Of a stretch of DNA of 64,000 nucleotides, positions 12,001 to 22,279 are shown in pieces. A program made the position numbers and the translations under genes. The stretch is from Telmatactis stephensoni (taxonomy: Eukaryota > Cnidaria > Anthozoa > Actiniaria > Isophelliidae), in the NCBI GenBank assembly GCA_029948255.1, contig JALIZF010001877.1, positions 518,501 to 582,500 on the forward strand, given 5' to 3'. The notes below the pieces were generated by a model that saw only the letters and a list, made by a program, of their open reading frames with translations, made no database searches and was not told where the DNA came from. The first letter of the stretch is position 1. Each line of letters starts with the position of its first letter.

Positions 12001-15000
12001 ACAATCGGCGCGCCATACATTACTAGCCTTGTATTTGCCAAATTTGGCCTCTTCTGTCACAGTGCAATCGTCTTCTCCTTCTCCGGTAAAGCCGGCAAAG
12101 ACAGCGGGAAATCTAGTAACTTCCTAATCTTTCATCAAGGCGTCAAAGGCGATACAAAAATATTGCCGTTGGCGGCCTTTGCATCTAATAGATCAGGCAA
12201 AACGTTTTGCCACATCCTGTGGGAAGATAAACAAACACGTCTTTCCCCTCTAGAACTTGTTCAATAGCTTTTCTTTGGAACGGCTTTAACGTTATCTTCG
12301 TTTAGTTGATAATTCATTTTCAAAAACAAAATGGCGTCTTACCGGAAGTGAAGTTTCAGATCGGTATAATAAGACATAGTATGTGATTGGTCAAAATGTT
12401 TTGAATGGCATAACAAACGATTTCATTGGCTATCTCGTTTTTTCGAGATGCGGATCATTTCTGAGTATGTTTGCAAATAAGTCGGACCCGTGAGCGAAAA
12501 AAAAAATCGTCAGAGAGCGAACTGGGACCGACTTATGGAATCAGTCTAACATCGATCGTGCTAGTGTTTAGTGGAAGGCATTGATATCATGATCTCGCTA
12601 TTGAATAAGAAAAGTATTTTATCTTTAACTAACATGATAACAAGTGTTTTAAAACTATGGAACCTTGCTGAAAACAAAAATCTACAACAACAACGAGAAA
12701 CGTAGCGGTTCGGGAATGGTTGAAGGAAGCAATATTAAAAGGCAGGTAGGTCCAAATTCTTTATGGAATTTTTATCATGAATATGAGTTTTTAGAAAATT
12801 ATGATTATTATGGAGGGGGGTCCACGAACAGGGGTCCATGGACCAGGTCCAGATCGGGGGTCCACAGCCCCGGGGGCCACGTTATGTACTCTCCCCTAGG
12901 TATGTGTGAAGTTGACTTGATCGAAAACTCCGGAAATGTTAGGTTATGTAATGAAATCATGTTATAAAACTTTTATGGCGACTTGAAAAAGAGTGTCACT
13001 TTGAGTAAGCAATGAATAACATGGCTAAACTAAACGTTAATATATGTTGAGCTACCACTAATTCTCAAATTATTAATTCTTTGAGGGAGGCAGCATGGTC
13101 CAGTGTTCAAGGTGTGTCTCGTAATCTGGTAGTCCCGAGTTCGATTCCCCGCCGCGCCACTTTCGTTCTTCTTCCGGCCAAATCAAATTCCGAAATGGTT
13201 TGCCTCCTTGCCAGTTGGTGTTTTTAAACATTTGATTGATTAGATAGGTTAGATAGTACATGATGAATGAACAGATACACTGTGGATATGTCATCATTAA
13301 CACAATTATTTTTATTATTTTATTTGATATCACCAGGATAGTCCATGCCTGAGAGACGGAAGCTTATGCGAACAAAGCTATTGTAGCCCAGGCGGCACAC
13401 TTTTTCTACACAGGAAGAGCATTGTGAACTTACTGTTTGTTTTGGAGTGGCGGATAAAGGAATTAGGATTGATATTTATTAGGAAAATTTTGTGCGACTA
13501 ACTTTAGTGGCGGATTTGATTTTGTAGAGCATATGGGATAATTTAGATTTTGTAGAGCATATGGGATAATTTAGTTTTTGTATTTATTAGGAAAATTTTG
13601 TGCGACTAACTTTAGTGGCGGATTTGTTTTTGTAAAGCATTTAAGGAAATTTTATTTATTGATATTTATCAGGAAAATTTTGTGCGACTAACTTTAGTGG
13701 CGGATTTGTTTTTGTAAAGCATTTAAGGAAATTTTATTTATTGATATTTATTAGGAAAATTTTGTGCGACTAACTTTAGTGGCGGATTTGATTTTGTAAA
13801 AGAATACAAACATTTAAAGTCGCTTAAAATTTTCGAAAATATAGACAAAGATTATGTCATAATATGAATGTGTCAAATGTATTTGGCGTAAGTTTGGCTT
13901 TGTCAAGAACAAAACAGTCAAAACTTTATAGTTTGTATGTTGGTGACTGGTTTGACATTAACGTAGTATCATTGCTTACCTAAAGTTTGCAAAAAATGAA
14001 GTGTACCTAGTAAAAGTGGCATATTTGTGAGTTGTTTCAACACCAACATACATCTCCGTGGATGAAAGTCGCTCGAAATTATGTAAATTTTCATCTGGTT
14101 CTGGAAATGTTGTGAATCTGTTTTGTTTATAGTAACTATCGATTTTCTTGACGAAAGCAATTAAAAATTCGATTTTTGTAGTCATTCTACTTAATCAGAA
14201 ATGAAAAATATTGTCTGCTTTTTTCAAAAAAACACTTCAAAAAGTTTGACTTTGCTTTGCGTGACGGATGACGCCATCAGATCCATGGTATGTACTCCTT
14301 TATATAATAATTGGCATATTACGCGCGCTCTGATTGGTCGAACAACCATGTGTGATTAGAGTACACACACATAGATGGCGTCATCGAATCTTACGCGCGC
14401 TCTGATTGGTTGGAATGTTTCGATAAATATTATATAAAACAGATAGATTCCATTTTTCCGTGCGTCTGTACTCTAATCGATGCACAGAAGACGTCAAAAT
14501 GTGGTGAGAACAACAGTCACGCCACTCGATCGACTTCGTCTCGCGGCGTACTTTTTTGTTCTCACCACATTTTGACGTCATCTGTGCATCGATTAGAGTA
14601 CAGACGCACGGAAAAATGGAATCTATTTGTTAAATTTACCATGGCTCTCGACCAATCAGAAACCGAGAATATTACAAGTTGTGGTAAAAATTTCAGTTTA
14701 TAACATAGCTACAATCTTGCGCGCGCTCTGATTGGCCAGAAAGCTATGAACTATTTGCCCATGGGCTGCACTGCGCGCGCTCTATCTTCGTCATTGTCTT
14801 TTTCAAATTGTTCGTTTTTAAGATGGCGACACATATAACGCGCGCACTGATTGGCTGAAAAATCTATGAACTATTTCCCCATGGGCTGCACGGCTCACTT
14901 GAGAAAATATAAATAACTCTTAACAAACTAGAGTCGCACTCGGCTACGCCTCGTGCCACTCTTACGTTTGTTAATCGTTCTTTATATTTTCTCTCGTGCG

Positions 15001-18000
15001 TCTATAACGCCATGGGCGCGCGGCTTTCTGTTGTCTAATTGATAAATACTCTCACGCTGACAATGTCTATACATAGGATGGAGTTGTTACTTGGAAAGAT
15101 TGACACACAGGTACAGGCTAGAACACTAGGACACTAGGATCATCCTAGCACTATGCTGTACATTTACTGCATTCTGATTAGTAGGATGATCCTAGTACCA
15201 AGTGAAGACACAAATTTCCATGTAAAAAGAATGCAATAAATGTATAGCAGGTAGGATTATTCCCTTGCTAGGATGATCTATGATCCTTGTGCTAGGCCAT
15301 GTAAACATCCCCTAATATCTATATAGTTGATAACACTATTGTAGTGTCCATACAGACGTGTCTACCCACATAATATAAGTAGAATAATATATTGACTACT
15401 ATTGATTTAATGTAAATACCTTTTGTCAGTCTTGAATACATCCTTAAAGTCATTCATCACAATTTCTTCAAAGTATGGAAGGAATTTGAATGGCTAACAA
15501 TATGAATTGAAACTATATTATTACAATGATAACATTTTCCAGGAAACAAGAAAACAACAAAGAAATAAAACCCCATTAACAATACAATTAGATTACAGTA
15601 TCACCTTGGCTATCTTGTGATCTCTTCCAGCATCATATGCATTATTAAAAGGAGCTTCAAGAATAACCCCTGATGGTGGGGTACCTTAGAAAACAAAGAC
15701 ACACACTAGATAAACATGATTACAGATATTATCAAGATTACATCACACAAAGGGGAGTTCTTGGAAGAAAATCAGTCAAAACAGAAAACTAATTATTGGT
15801 CATTATTCCTAGTAGAAATAAATTGCTTTGCTTGCATGGGTTAGCGATGGATGACTCCAAAAGAAGCCCAAGACAACCATATTTCAGAAAATCCAGGACG
15901 GAATCACTCAACTTTTTTATGCCTTTTTTTTACGATGATGTAGATTTGGGAACCAGTCCACTGTTAACTACTGTACATCTAGATAGATGCCTGATAGATA
16001 TTATTAAATCAATTATCTTACAATTTTCAAAATTTCTTAGCAGGTGCCAAGAAAGAAATGAAACTCTGTAAATAGTATTGTATTTTTTGAACTTTTTATT
16101 TTTCATAATTTTTTTCTTTCATTTGATCATTATGGTTGTTTGCTACCCCAAAGACAGAAGTTCGATGTTAAATACCGAACTCGGCCACATGACAGCCTAC
16201 AAGTGTCCCTGGTTCCCAAAAAAAAACAGACTACAAGTGCCCCTGGTTCCCAAATTTATGTCCTAAGTTACCAGTCTCCCAGTGCTTGGTCAACTTGAAT
16301 GGGCGTGGCCAGTTTCATATTTCAGGGCGTGATTTCTCTGTCTGTATAATTGGCCCAATTGAAACCAAAATGTCCTTTCTAACGTATCATTATATGGAGA
16401 TTCTATATTATCAGAAAAGCCCTAAAGGTCATATACACTTTAAATGTTTCAAATGATTACCTTTATCACATAATACTTTTCCAACACCAGCTGCCACACT
16501 AGAATAAAAAAATCTTAAATCATCACCATCACTCTTGAGAAATTAATTTTTGTCTGTGATGATTCCTTTGTGTAAAGTCTACAATATTCACGGTGTTCCT
16601 GAATGAAATATATAATCTACTAAATATACAAGTGTATGCTAGGTGCTTTGGTTCCAATTTTTGTTATCTGGAACTTCATTTTGGCTTGAATGACAACTGA
16701 ATTACCACACCATGGAATTATCTCTAGCAGACTGTATTACATGTATCTAAACCAGGAACACCTCACACAAAGGAATCAACACAGAAAAAAAAATGGAAAA
16801 AAGTTGGACAGACACATACTTCTTTGAACTACAGTACATGTATGTGAGAGAAAAGTGTTTCACTGTAAAGTATTTCAATAGTGAACTTACGCAGAGCCAA
16901 GTGAATGTCCCCAGATATAAACTGGTGAATCACCAGACTTTGATTTGACCCAGTCCCAGGTAGCAATACCATCGTCTATTATACCTGTACATACATGTAC
17001 AAATGAGTGACCTCACACAATGTTTCAACTCTCTCATCTGTGCACAAGGCTTGAGTAAATCAAACAACCATAAACATGTCACCATCAGTACAGTACTAGT
17101 GGGGCTGGTTCCTGTAAGCCTCATTAAGTGTCCAGAGTCCAGATGCTTGAGAAGGGTTAGCTCTAGCCCAGGGTTAAAATTGAAGGTTTTCTTTAGACTT
17201 AACCCTGGGTTAGCCCATCTTCAAGCAACCATATCCAGGATTGAAATGATTTTCTTAGAGTTAATACTAGATTTAGGTGCTAATCTGGCTTTAAAAACTC
17301 TGCAGACCTGATTGATGTTAACCAATGGTTTTGGACACATACAAAAACTGTCAAGAAAAAAAGGAATTTTTTTTTCTTAAGCCTGCATGTACCTATTTTG
17401 TGGACTGGATTTACCAGAGATGTCATAAAGAGGTAAGGGGGGGGGGGGGGGGGAATACTCCCTATATTGGTGTGCTAGGGATGATCATCATATTTTTTAG
17501 GGGTTGAAATCACCGATTTGGTATTTTTTAGGGGTCATCAGAGAAAATCCAAGGTTTTTCAGAAAAGATGGTATTTTTTAGGGGTATAAAATAAACGAGA
17601 CAATTTTTTTTTACTTACTGCCTTTTTATTAGAATACCGTTAAAATCATAAAAACTGGTGACTTAGTTTTTTGTTTGATTTTTTGGTATTTTTTAGGGGT
17701 ATTTTTGAGCTATTAGGTATTTTTTAGGGTCGAAAATTTTGGCATTTGGGTATTTTTAAGGGTACGTTTTGGAGGTTTCCGATGATCATCCCTAGCGTTT
17801 TGACCCCAAAGAACCTCCCAGGCGTTTGACAAGGTTCTGAAGTTTAAGTTCCAAATTTCAAGTGGCATCCCAAGTTCAGAACAAACCTTGTTGGTAAACT
17901 TTGAACATATTTCCAGTGCAAATTCAGAAATTTATTAGCACTGAGTTTGTTATTCAAGCTAACTATGCCATACAGAAGATTCTATTTGGATGATCAAATT

Positions 18001-21000
18001 GTGAACTTCTTTAAAGCAGAGAATTCTTTGCTTTTTAAGCCAAGTAATTCATTTTCAGTGGTAACTTATGAATGGCACAGGAAGTAATTTATCAACATTA
18101 ACTAAATCTTTTAAAGTGCAACCTGAACTTGGAACTTCTGCACATTAACTTTCAGGAACCTGCTTGTCAAAAGTTATTGATAAGTGAATTCAAACAGAGC
18201 ATAATAATTTATATGGTTCATGTTATAATCCAATTTTTTACCAGTGTGGATGTGGATGTGGGTTGATGAATCAATTACTACCTTGTTCTGTAGGATCTCC
18301 ATCTGAATCAGCAAAGCCTGAATTGATAATTAGAAATGGTAAAATTATCAAAATCCACAGTTCATTTCAAATGTGTTCATTTCAAATGACCACTATCGTG
18401 AGACAATCGAATGTTAGTATCATCCTTCATTATTACTCATCCATCAGGACTAATATCTTTCATTCTAAAATCCACAGTATTTGGTGTAAATTTAATGATG
18501 CTTAAATTGAGTGCATCTTACCTCTATAGTCAATAGTCACTACATGATATGACAATGATGAAAGAAGCTGCAAAATATCAAGCATATTCTGTCAAGGGTA
18601 ACATTATATGGCACACCTGAAGGAATATTGGATGTCTACCCATGCAGGGTTAGTAGAGTGAATTAAGTAGATTGGACCTATGGTTTAACACCCTTTTCTT
18701 AGAAGACGTGAAGGTCTAACCATATAATAACTAATTAAGGCAGCACCTTCTCAGTTACTTAAAGACTTAGTGCTGGTCTGGCTAGGACTCGAACCCAGAT
18801 TTTCTACACTGAAGACTGGCATTCAACAAATAGTCCTGTTTCCATTTGCTTGAGACCTCTGAGCCTATTTACAAATTAAAGGTGCATTTATGCAGGGTTA
18901 GCATCCTTAAATCAAGAAAGATCCATGGAATTAAAATTGACTTCTGTATTGTTCTTAGTCAAATTGCCTTTTTTGCTGGTATTTTCAAGTAATCTACCTG
19001 GACTCGAGGCTAACTCTGCACCAGTGCATCTGTTATCTAATTTTAGAGTGGTGTGAACAAACTAAAAAATGTCTAATTTTAGCAAACTGGGCAGCAATGC
19101 TATAATATAATCACAAGTCATCTAATAACCAGAGTTTAGATGAATCTTTTCACATGGAAATGAAGTCAATAATGGTAATTGTTATAATTATATCAACTGT
19201 CAAAGTCCATTTTGTCATGCTGTGATTGGCCTAGAGGGCATCACGTGAATGTGAACAAGTTTTGATGTTTCCCTGGCAACAGGCAACAATATGTTGTGGA
19301 CCGGTATAATAACAAAACTGGAAGTTGATTGAACTTTGAAGGTGCATTTTTAGCAGTGCCCTTGACAAATTTTAAAATTGATTCAGACATGAAGCAAAAC
19401 TTGTGTTCATTGTTAAATTATGAAGACAAATTTACAGAATGTATTCTGAGAAAAGGTTTCAATTGATAATCAACCATGAATGAACCACCTAAAAAGCTGC
19501 AACAACTCTCTCAAAATCTTTGTGAGAAAAGAGGTTAGTTTGTTGACAATAAGTATTGCATGAATTTTCAAGAAACAACATTCACTGTATAGCGAAGTTT
19601 TGCTTTTTGTTCTTTGACAGTTGGTTACTGGAACCTCAGGAAAGCAGTTATCTGTTTTGTGGTCCCTTGACCCCAATGTTTCCCTCGGCTTCACCTCAGG
19701 AAAGATCAGTGGCCTCGGGACCACAGAACATACTGTTTTTGTTTTACCTCGATCCCAGTCAATAAGTGTTAATTATTATGTAATTCTTTAAGTAGGTAGA
19801 TGGGGGGGGGGGGGGGGGGGGAGGGGGTGGCAAAGGAGGGAGCTTACTATTAGGGGGATTTTAACTCTGGGGATAATTTCTGTTGAATTACATGCACTTT
19901 GAAAGGTTAATTATCCTATTCAATAGCATGAACACTGATAATATTAAATCATTTGGAACTTCACAATAATTACATATTAATTACAAGGAAATATGGAGTG
20001 ACTCAATTATCACCTTGTACAATGCTATTCTGTGTTTGTTGGTCCTAATTTACAAAAAGAATAAAAAACTGTTAGTATTAATAAACAAAATGAAAAGTAA
20101 TAAAATTAATTTACTTTCTACCATTAAAATGAGATGGTGCATACATATCTAATCAGTTTATTGATAGTTTGGTTGTTCCATGATGCATTGTAAGCCAGGA
20201 CATTGGCACTACCAAACAAACCCTTTTAATGGAACTGTATAAATATTTATACATGAATTGTTCAATTTCCTCTGCCAATTTGTTTATGACTGAACAATAT
20301 TTTGTTTGCTGTGGTGTTAAATAAGCATTTGACATGTACGGTTCTTTAACATTGAGTACTCAGCAGTGAATTTACCTAGTGTATGCATTGCCATGAAAAT
20401 ATACTACCACAGGTTTCCCATCACTAAGTATTAGTTGGCCATCAAATCTATCTTCACTTTTTGCTTTTATATACCTACAAAATATATCAACAACTTAATG
20501 ACATTCTTACTAGTCAATATTATTACTAGTCAATTAACCCTTGCAGGTGACAATGTTAATTGCTAATCTATCAGAGTGAAGACAAAATGACATAAAAAGT
20601 ATAATTTTAATCTTCCTTCCATCCTTTCGTCCCTCCTTTCACTCTTTCTTTCCTTCTCCATTGATCTAGTGATAGAGCTTTTATTTTCCCCTTCATTATT
20701 TCATTTATTCAAGCTCATTTTATTCATTCATTAATTTCATACATTCTATTTTATCCATGTACAATATCTGCATAGATTACATATTGTACCATGCCATTCA
20801 TTATCAAACTCACCAAGCCCCAAGTTTACCAGCAGGTCCTTGAATATAAAAATTAACAGCATTTTCAACACCATGAGTAGATGGATCAGAAAAGTCTATC
20901 AATGGATTTTTAGCTGTTGAAAAACAAGATTGAATCAGTCAACTGTTCAATGAATGAGTAAATGAATGGGTGAACCAACCAACAAGGGAATGTAAAAATG

Positions 21001-22279
21001 AATTAATGAAAGAAGCCACAGTATATGTACACTGCACATAGAGACATTTAATAATTTAAATACTTAGTAGAATATAGTGAATATTTAATTACATAGTAGA
21101 ATCATTAACAAACAGTGAATATATTATAATTACCATAGTTTAAAAATATAACTTGTTTTCTGGCCCAAGGAGAAGTATACACTAAAGTTACTAAAACCAA
21201 ATATGTTGACACTGGTAATATCACCGATAGTTGAATAAGTATCTTCAAAATATTCCTAGAAACAAAAATTTGTAATGAGCATTATCACTGTCATTAGTTA
21301 ACACTTAAGTGAGTTTTCTTTGATGTCCTGTGGTAATTATATCATTTGACATGGGTGGCATGGTGGCGTAGTGGTTAAGCCATTTGCCTCTCACCACTGT
21401 GGTCAGGTGTTCAAGTCCCAACTCAAAGACTGGATGTGAGTTGAGTTTGATGTGTTGTTCTCTCCCGTGTCATGAGGGTTTTTTCTCTGGGTTCTTTGGT
21501 TTTTAGCAAAAATCAACATGTGAGTTGAGTGCTGTATGTATTTTTTTAGATCATTAATCTAGAGAATATATTACCTACTAGAGAATATGCAATAGGTAGA
21601 ATGTTTTCACAAAGATGACTTAATTTCCATGTGCAATCAAACTATTTGCAATCAAACAATTTTGCTTACAAACTTACAAGAGGCTAAAGCTGGAAGAGTT
21701 TGTATTGTTGGTGACTTTAACATGCCTAATATCAACTAAAATACCATTCCTTTATTAGAATACACCAGGGTTGAATTTGACTTATGCTCCTTAACATTTT
21801 CTACAATGAAAACCCTAATATTATACATGTATAAAATTATATAATTTTAAGAACTACATTTAAAGGCATGTATGCAGCTTGAATCAGAAAATGTATACTT
21901 TTCTTATAAACATTGTAAAGGCTACGAGCTGTTGAAGTCTAAAGGCATAGGTGTTCAAAATGTATCCTGATAGCTTAAGCTGATTCAGAAATACCATTCC
22001 GTGCAGCGAATCAAATTGCAGAAATTTCTTAGGTTACTGTATCTTATTAAAGGGGGAATTCCTCCTACAATATACAATTTATGTAAGACTTAAGAACTTT
22101 AAACGAAAACATGCAGCCCTGCCACGTGTTGTTTAACTGTAAAGGTCCACTGAGTGAAATCAATTGTGTATTACAAATAACGTACACTGTAAGACTTACA
22201 TATTGAAATACACTCATTAATATTTGACACACACTTACCATAACCATGACGGCTTTGCTGATTCAGTCTGTTCAACCAT
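3033..22279 (-). CDS. ABHD12: ABHD12-type alpha/beta-hydrolase (monoacylglycerol / lysophosphatidylserine lipase family), 14 coding exons, 329 aa
   Basis: Exons, 5' to 3': 22239-22279, 21134-21255, 20814-20913, 20376-20474, 20014-20044, 18522-18567, 18282-18317, 16891-16984, 16461-16498, 15605-15684, 15420-15493, 4566-4644, 3768-3883, 3033-3066. Every junction is GT/AG and the 990 nt stay in frame from ATG to TGA. A membrane helix (about residues 19-40) precedes the hydrolase fold. Visible motifs are the oxyanion HGN (115-117), the nucleophile elbow GHSLGS (Ser186), the acid in LILHDHDDD (Asp269 or Asp270) and the histidine in GHGHNW (303 or 305). The HGNAxTR and WGHSLG signatures place it with ABHD12, integral ER lipases acting on monoacylglycerol and lysophosphatidylserine; substrate here is inference. 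It is shorter than human ABHD12 (398 aa), mainly at the N-terminus. Intron 11 (4645-15419) separates the acid and histidine exons from the nucleophile exon and is full of mobile DNA. A noncoding 5' exon ending at 22520 (donor GTGAGT) is possible. Confidence 0.93.
4785..4970. repeat. Foldback hairpin in ABHD12 intron 11
   Basis: AACAAATTTACGATGG (4785-4800) pairs with CCATCGTAAATTTGTT (4955-4970), and the complementarity continues inward through the ACCACGATATTACG block to a short loop. The short frames on either strand are by-products of the palindrome. Confidence 0.85.
5262..5455. repeat. Tandem array of a roughly 65-bp unit, inverted relative to 13441-13800
   Basis: Three copies of a unit containing AATCCGCCA and CGCAAAATTTTCCTAA. 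The complementary unit (AGGAAAATTTTGTGCG ... TAGTGGCGGATTT) recurs on the other side of the 7.1-kb element at 13441-13800, so the pair flanks that element in opposite orientation. Confidence 0.75.
6318..6492 (-). pseudogene. RecQ-type helicase relic, motif II part
   Basis: The minus strand reads GCIDVDEAHCVTQW just before a GTAAGC donor (CAGTG|GTAAGC, near 6327). DEAHCV-QW is the motif II signature of RecQ-family SF2 helicases. Upstream in the same frame is LSGITSKEFKNIL, preceded by an in-frame TAA. It is the downstream half of the relic at 12018-12300; the satellite foldback element was inserted between them. Stop and frame breaks make it non-functional. Confidence 0.65.
6535..8640 (-). repeat. 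Left satellite array, 18-20 bp unit, with a 715-bp higher-order repeat
   Basis: About 2.1 kb of the unit CCTTTTTGATACATAAAAAA and variants (GATACG-AAAAA, TGATGCG, TGAAACATA). Unusual variants recur in order: TTTTTGCCGGATACATAA occurs near 7280 and again 715 bp later, together with its neighbours. That indicates a block duplication inside the array. Long open frames on the minus strand follow from the unit lacking stops; they are not evidence of a gene. Confidence 0.95.
8641..9225. repeat. Inner inverted repeat in the spacer of the satellite foldback
   Basis: The block at about 8675-8820 (AAATCTATATCCGTGATTTT ... AGACCATAAAAACTTCTC) recurs as its reverse complement at about 9065-9200. The spacer is therefore itself palindromic around about 8820-9065. 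No gene is seen. Confidence 0.8.
9410..9845. repeat. Copy of the foldback family seen at 53036-56195
   Basis: The blocks TTCCAGCCATGGTAATTGTTTTTAA, AATGCGTCATTTACAC, GATTCAGCATGAAAAATTAG and CTTCTGCACTTTTTGCGA match the right arm at 55960-56190 closely. The shared GAGATACGAATTTT block near 9440 matches about 55815-55830. Confidence 0.7.
10110..11975 (+). repeat. Right satellite array, 19-20 bp unit, open in all three forward frames
   Basis: About 1.9 kb of the unit ATGTATCAAAAAGGTTTTTT with variants (CGTATC, GCATC, CGTTTCAAAACG). Three 20-bp units equal 60 nt, so each frame reads the same 20-residue cycle MYQKGFLCIKKVFYVSKRFF and only the phase differs. The CGTTTCAAAACG variant recurs near 10327, 10732, 10891 and 11732 with similar neighbours, showing block amplification. 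Frames of 616 to 743 codons overlap here, which is what a stop-free satellite gives. Confidence 0.95.
12018..12300 (-). pseudogene. RecQ-type helicase relic, motif I part
   Basis: The minus strand reads PFQRKAIEQVLEGKDVF followed by LPTGCGKTFCLI. This is the Q-motif-like region plus Walker A (bases 12203-12217) of RecQ/SF2 helicases. A TAG follows shortly after. A different frame then gives ALMKD-stop-EVTRFPAVFAGF, like the next conserved stretch, and GKYKASN up to the edge of the satellite element. The upstream ATGAATTATCAACTAAAC reads in another frame, so at least one indel is present. The order fits the DEAH piece at 6318-6492. Confidence 0.68.
13088..13165 (+). repeat. tRNA-derived SINE head
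   Basis: An A-box-like TGGTCCAGTG (13096-13105) and a B box AGTTCGATTCC (13138-13148) at tRNA-like spacing, ending in GCCGCGCCAC. A good cloverleaf is not evident, so a SINE or decayed tRNA copy is more likely than a working tRNA gene. Confidence 0.6.
13441..13800. repeat. Tandem array, complement of 5262-5455
   Basis: Four copies of TATTAGGAAAATTTTGTGCG followed by ACTAACTTTAGTGGCGGATTT, with spacers such as TTTTGTAAAGCATTTAAGG. It is the outer partner of the array on the other side of the 7.1-kb element. Confidence 0.8.
14432..14632. repeat. Palindromic MITE-like element
   Basis: ATTCCATTTTTCCGTGCGTC on the left faces GACGCACGGAAAAATGGAAT on the right. The match continues through CTCTAATCGATGCACAG and ACGTCAAAATGTGGTGAGAAC to a loop near 14520-14550. 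The flanks share repeated GCGCGCTCTGATTGGT motifs (14326, 14394, 14717, 14840). Confidence 0.85.
15115..15305. repeat. Degenerate inverted repeat around CTAGGATGATCCTA motifs
   Basis: ACACTAGGATCATCCTAGCA and TGCTAGGATGATC...CTTGTGCTAG lie in inverted order, with TACATTTACTGCATTC facing GAATGCAATAAATGTA. It lies directly downstream of ABHD12 exon 11, inside intron 11. Confidence 0.5.
17477..17795. repeat. Cluster of GGTATTTTTTAGGGGT motifs between inverted ends
   Basis: CTAGGGATGATCATC (17477 on) and GATGATCATCCCTAG (ending near 17795) are exact complements. Between them the motif GTATTTTTTAGGG occurs at least five times in one direction. It looks like a small element with inverted ends and an internal direct repeat. 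A 16-17 base G run stands just outside (17437 on). Confidence 0.7.
18700..18830 (-). repeat. Possible tRNA-related SINE scrap
   Basis: The minus strand carries a perfect B-box-like GGGTTCGAGTCC (18785-18796). The A box is not clear, so this is tentative. Confidence 0.32.
19190..19772. mobile_element. Foldback-type element, copy 1 (ABHD12 intron 5)
   Basis: The segment from CAACTGTCAAAGTCC to CCCAGTCAATAAGTGTTAATTA matches 24587-25112 in the opposite orientation. Shared blocks include CACGTGAATGTGAACAA/TTGACGTTCACGTG, ATAACAAAACTGGAAGTTGA/CTACTTCCGGTTTTGTTAT and TTTTGTGGTCCC. No coding capacity was recognised. Confidence 0.75.
21352..21545 (+). repeat. tRNA-derived SINE, family 1
   Basis: A box TGGCGTAGTGG (21364-21374) and B box GTTCAAGTCCC (21409-21419) are followed by a body (TGTGTTGTTCTCTCCC ... 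CATGAGGGTTTT ... CAACATGTGAGTTGAG). The body also occurs at 37105-37390, which makes this a dispersed family and not a lone tRNA. It lies in ABHD12 intron 1. Confidence 0.75.
21660..21740 (+). repeat. LINE endonuclease scrap
   Basis: The plus strand reads LLTNLQEAKAGRVCIVGDFN followed by MPNIN and a stop. GDFN preceded by a hydrophobic strand is the conserved core of APE-type endonucleases in non-LTR retrotransposons. It lies in ABHD12 intron 1 and is only a fragment. Confidence 0.5.

Larger units (their letters stand above)
6493..12017. mobile_element. 5.5-kb satellite foldback element (two opposed minisatellite arrays)
   Basis: The ends are TATGGCGCGCCGATTG and its complement CAATCGGCGCGCCATA. 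About 45 bp of near-identical unique sequence continue inward to CATCAGCAAAAAA before the arrays begin. CATTAC stands directly outside both ends (6487-6492 and 12018-12023; a seventh base T is ambiguous), consistent with a target duplication. The left array (6535-8640) and right array (about 10110-11975) are the same minisatellite in opposite orientation, around a 1.5-kb spacer. It interrupts the RecQ relic, so it arrived after the outer element. Confidence 0.85.
5792..12896. mobile_element. 7.1-kb terminal-inverted-repeat element carrying a broken RecQ-type helicase
   Basis: The left end GGGGAGAGTACATAACGTGG and the right end CCACGTTATGTACTCTCCCC are exact complements. The inverted match runs inward for about 220 bp in total; on the right it is split by an insertion at about 12549-12750. 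The flanks carry an exact 7-bp direct duplication TAGGTAT (5785-5791 and 12897-12903), which shows this was a transposition. Between the ends lie two pieces of a RecQ-like helicase on the minus strand and a second inserted element. No transposase was recognised. A 7-bp duplication narrows the family but does not fix it, so I assign no superfamily. Confidence 0.88.

Noticed and set aside
9999..12267. Overlapping open frames of 616, 666 and 743 codons
   Set aside because: They are products of a stop-free 20-bp satellite read in three phases. The 743-codon frame even runs out of the array into the wrong strand of the RecQ relic.
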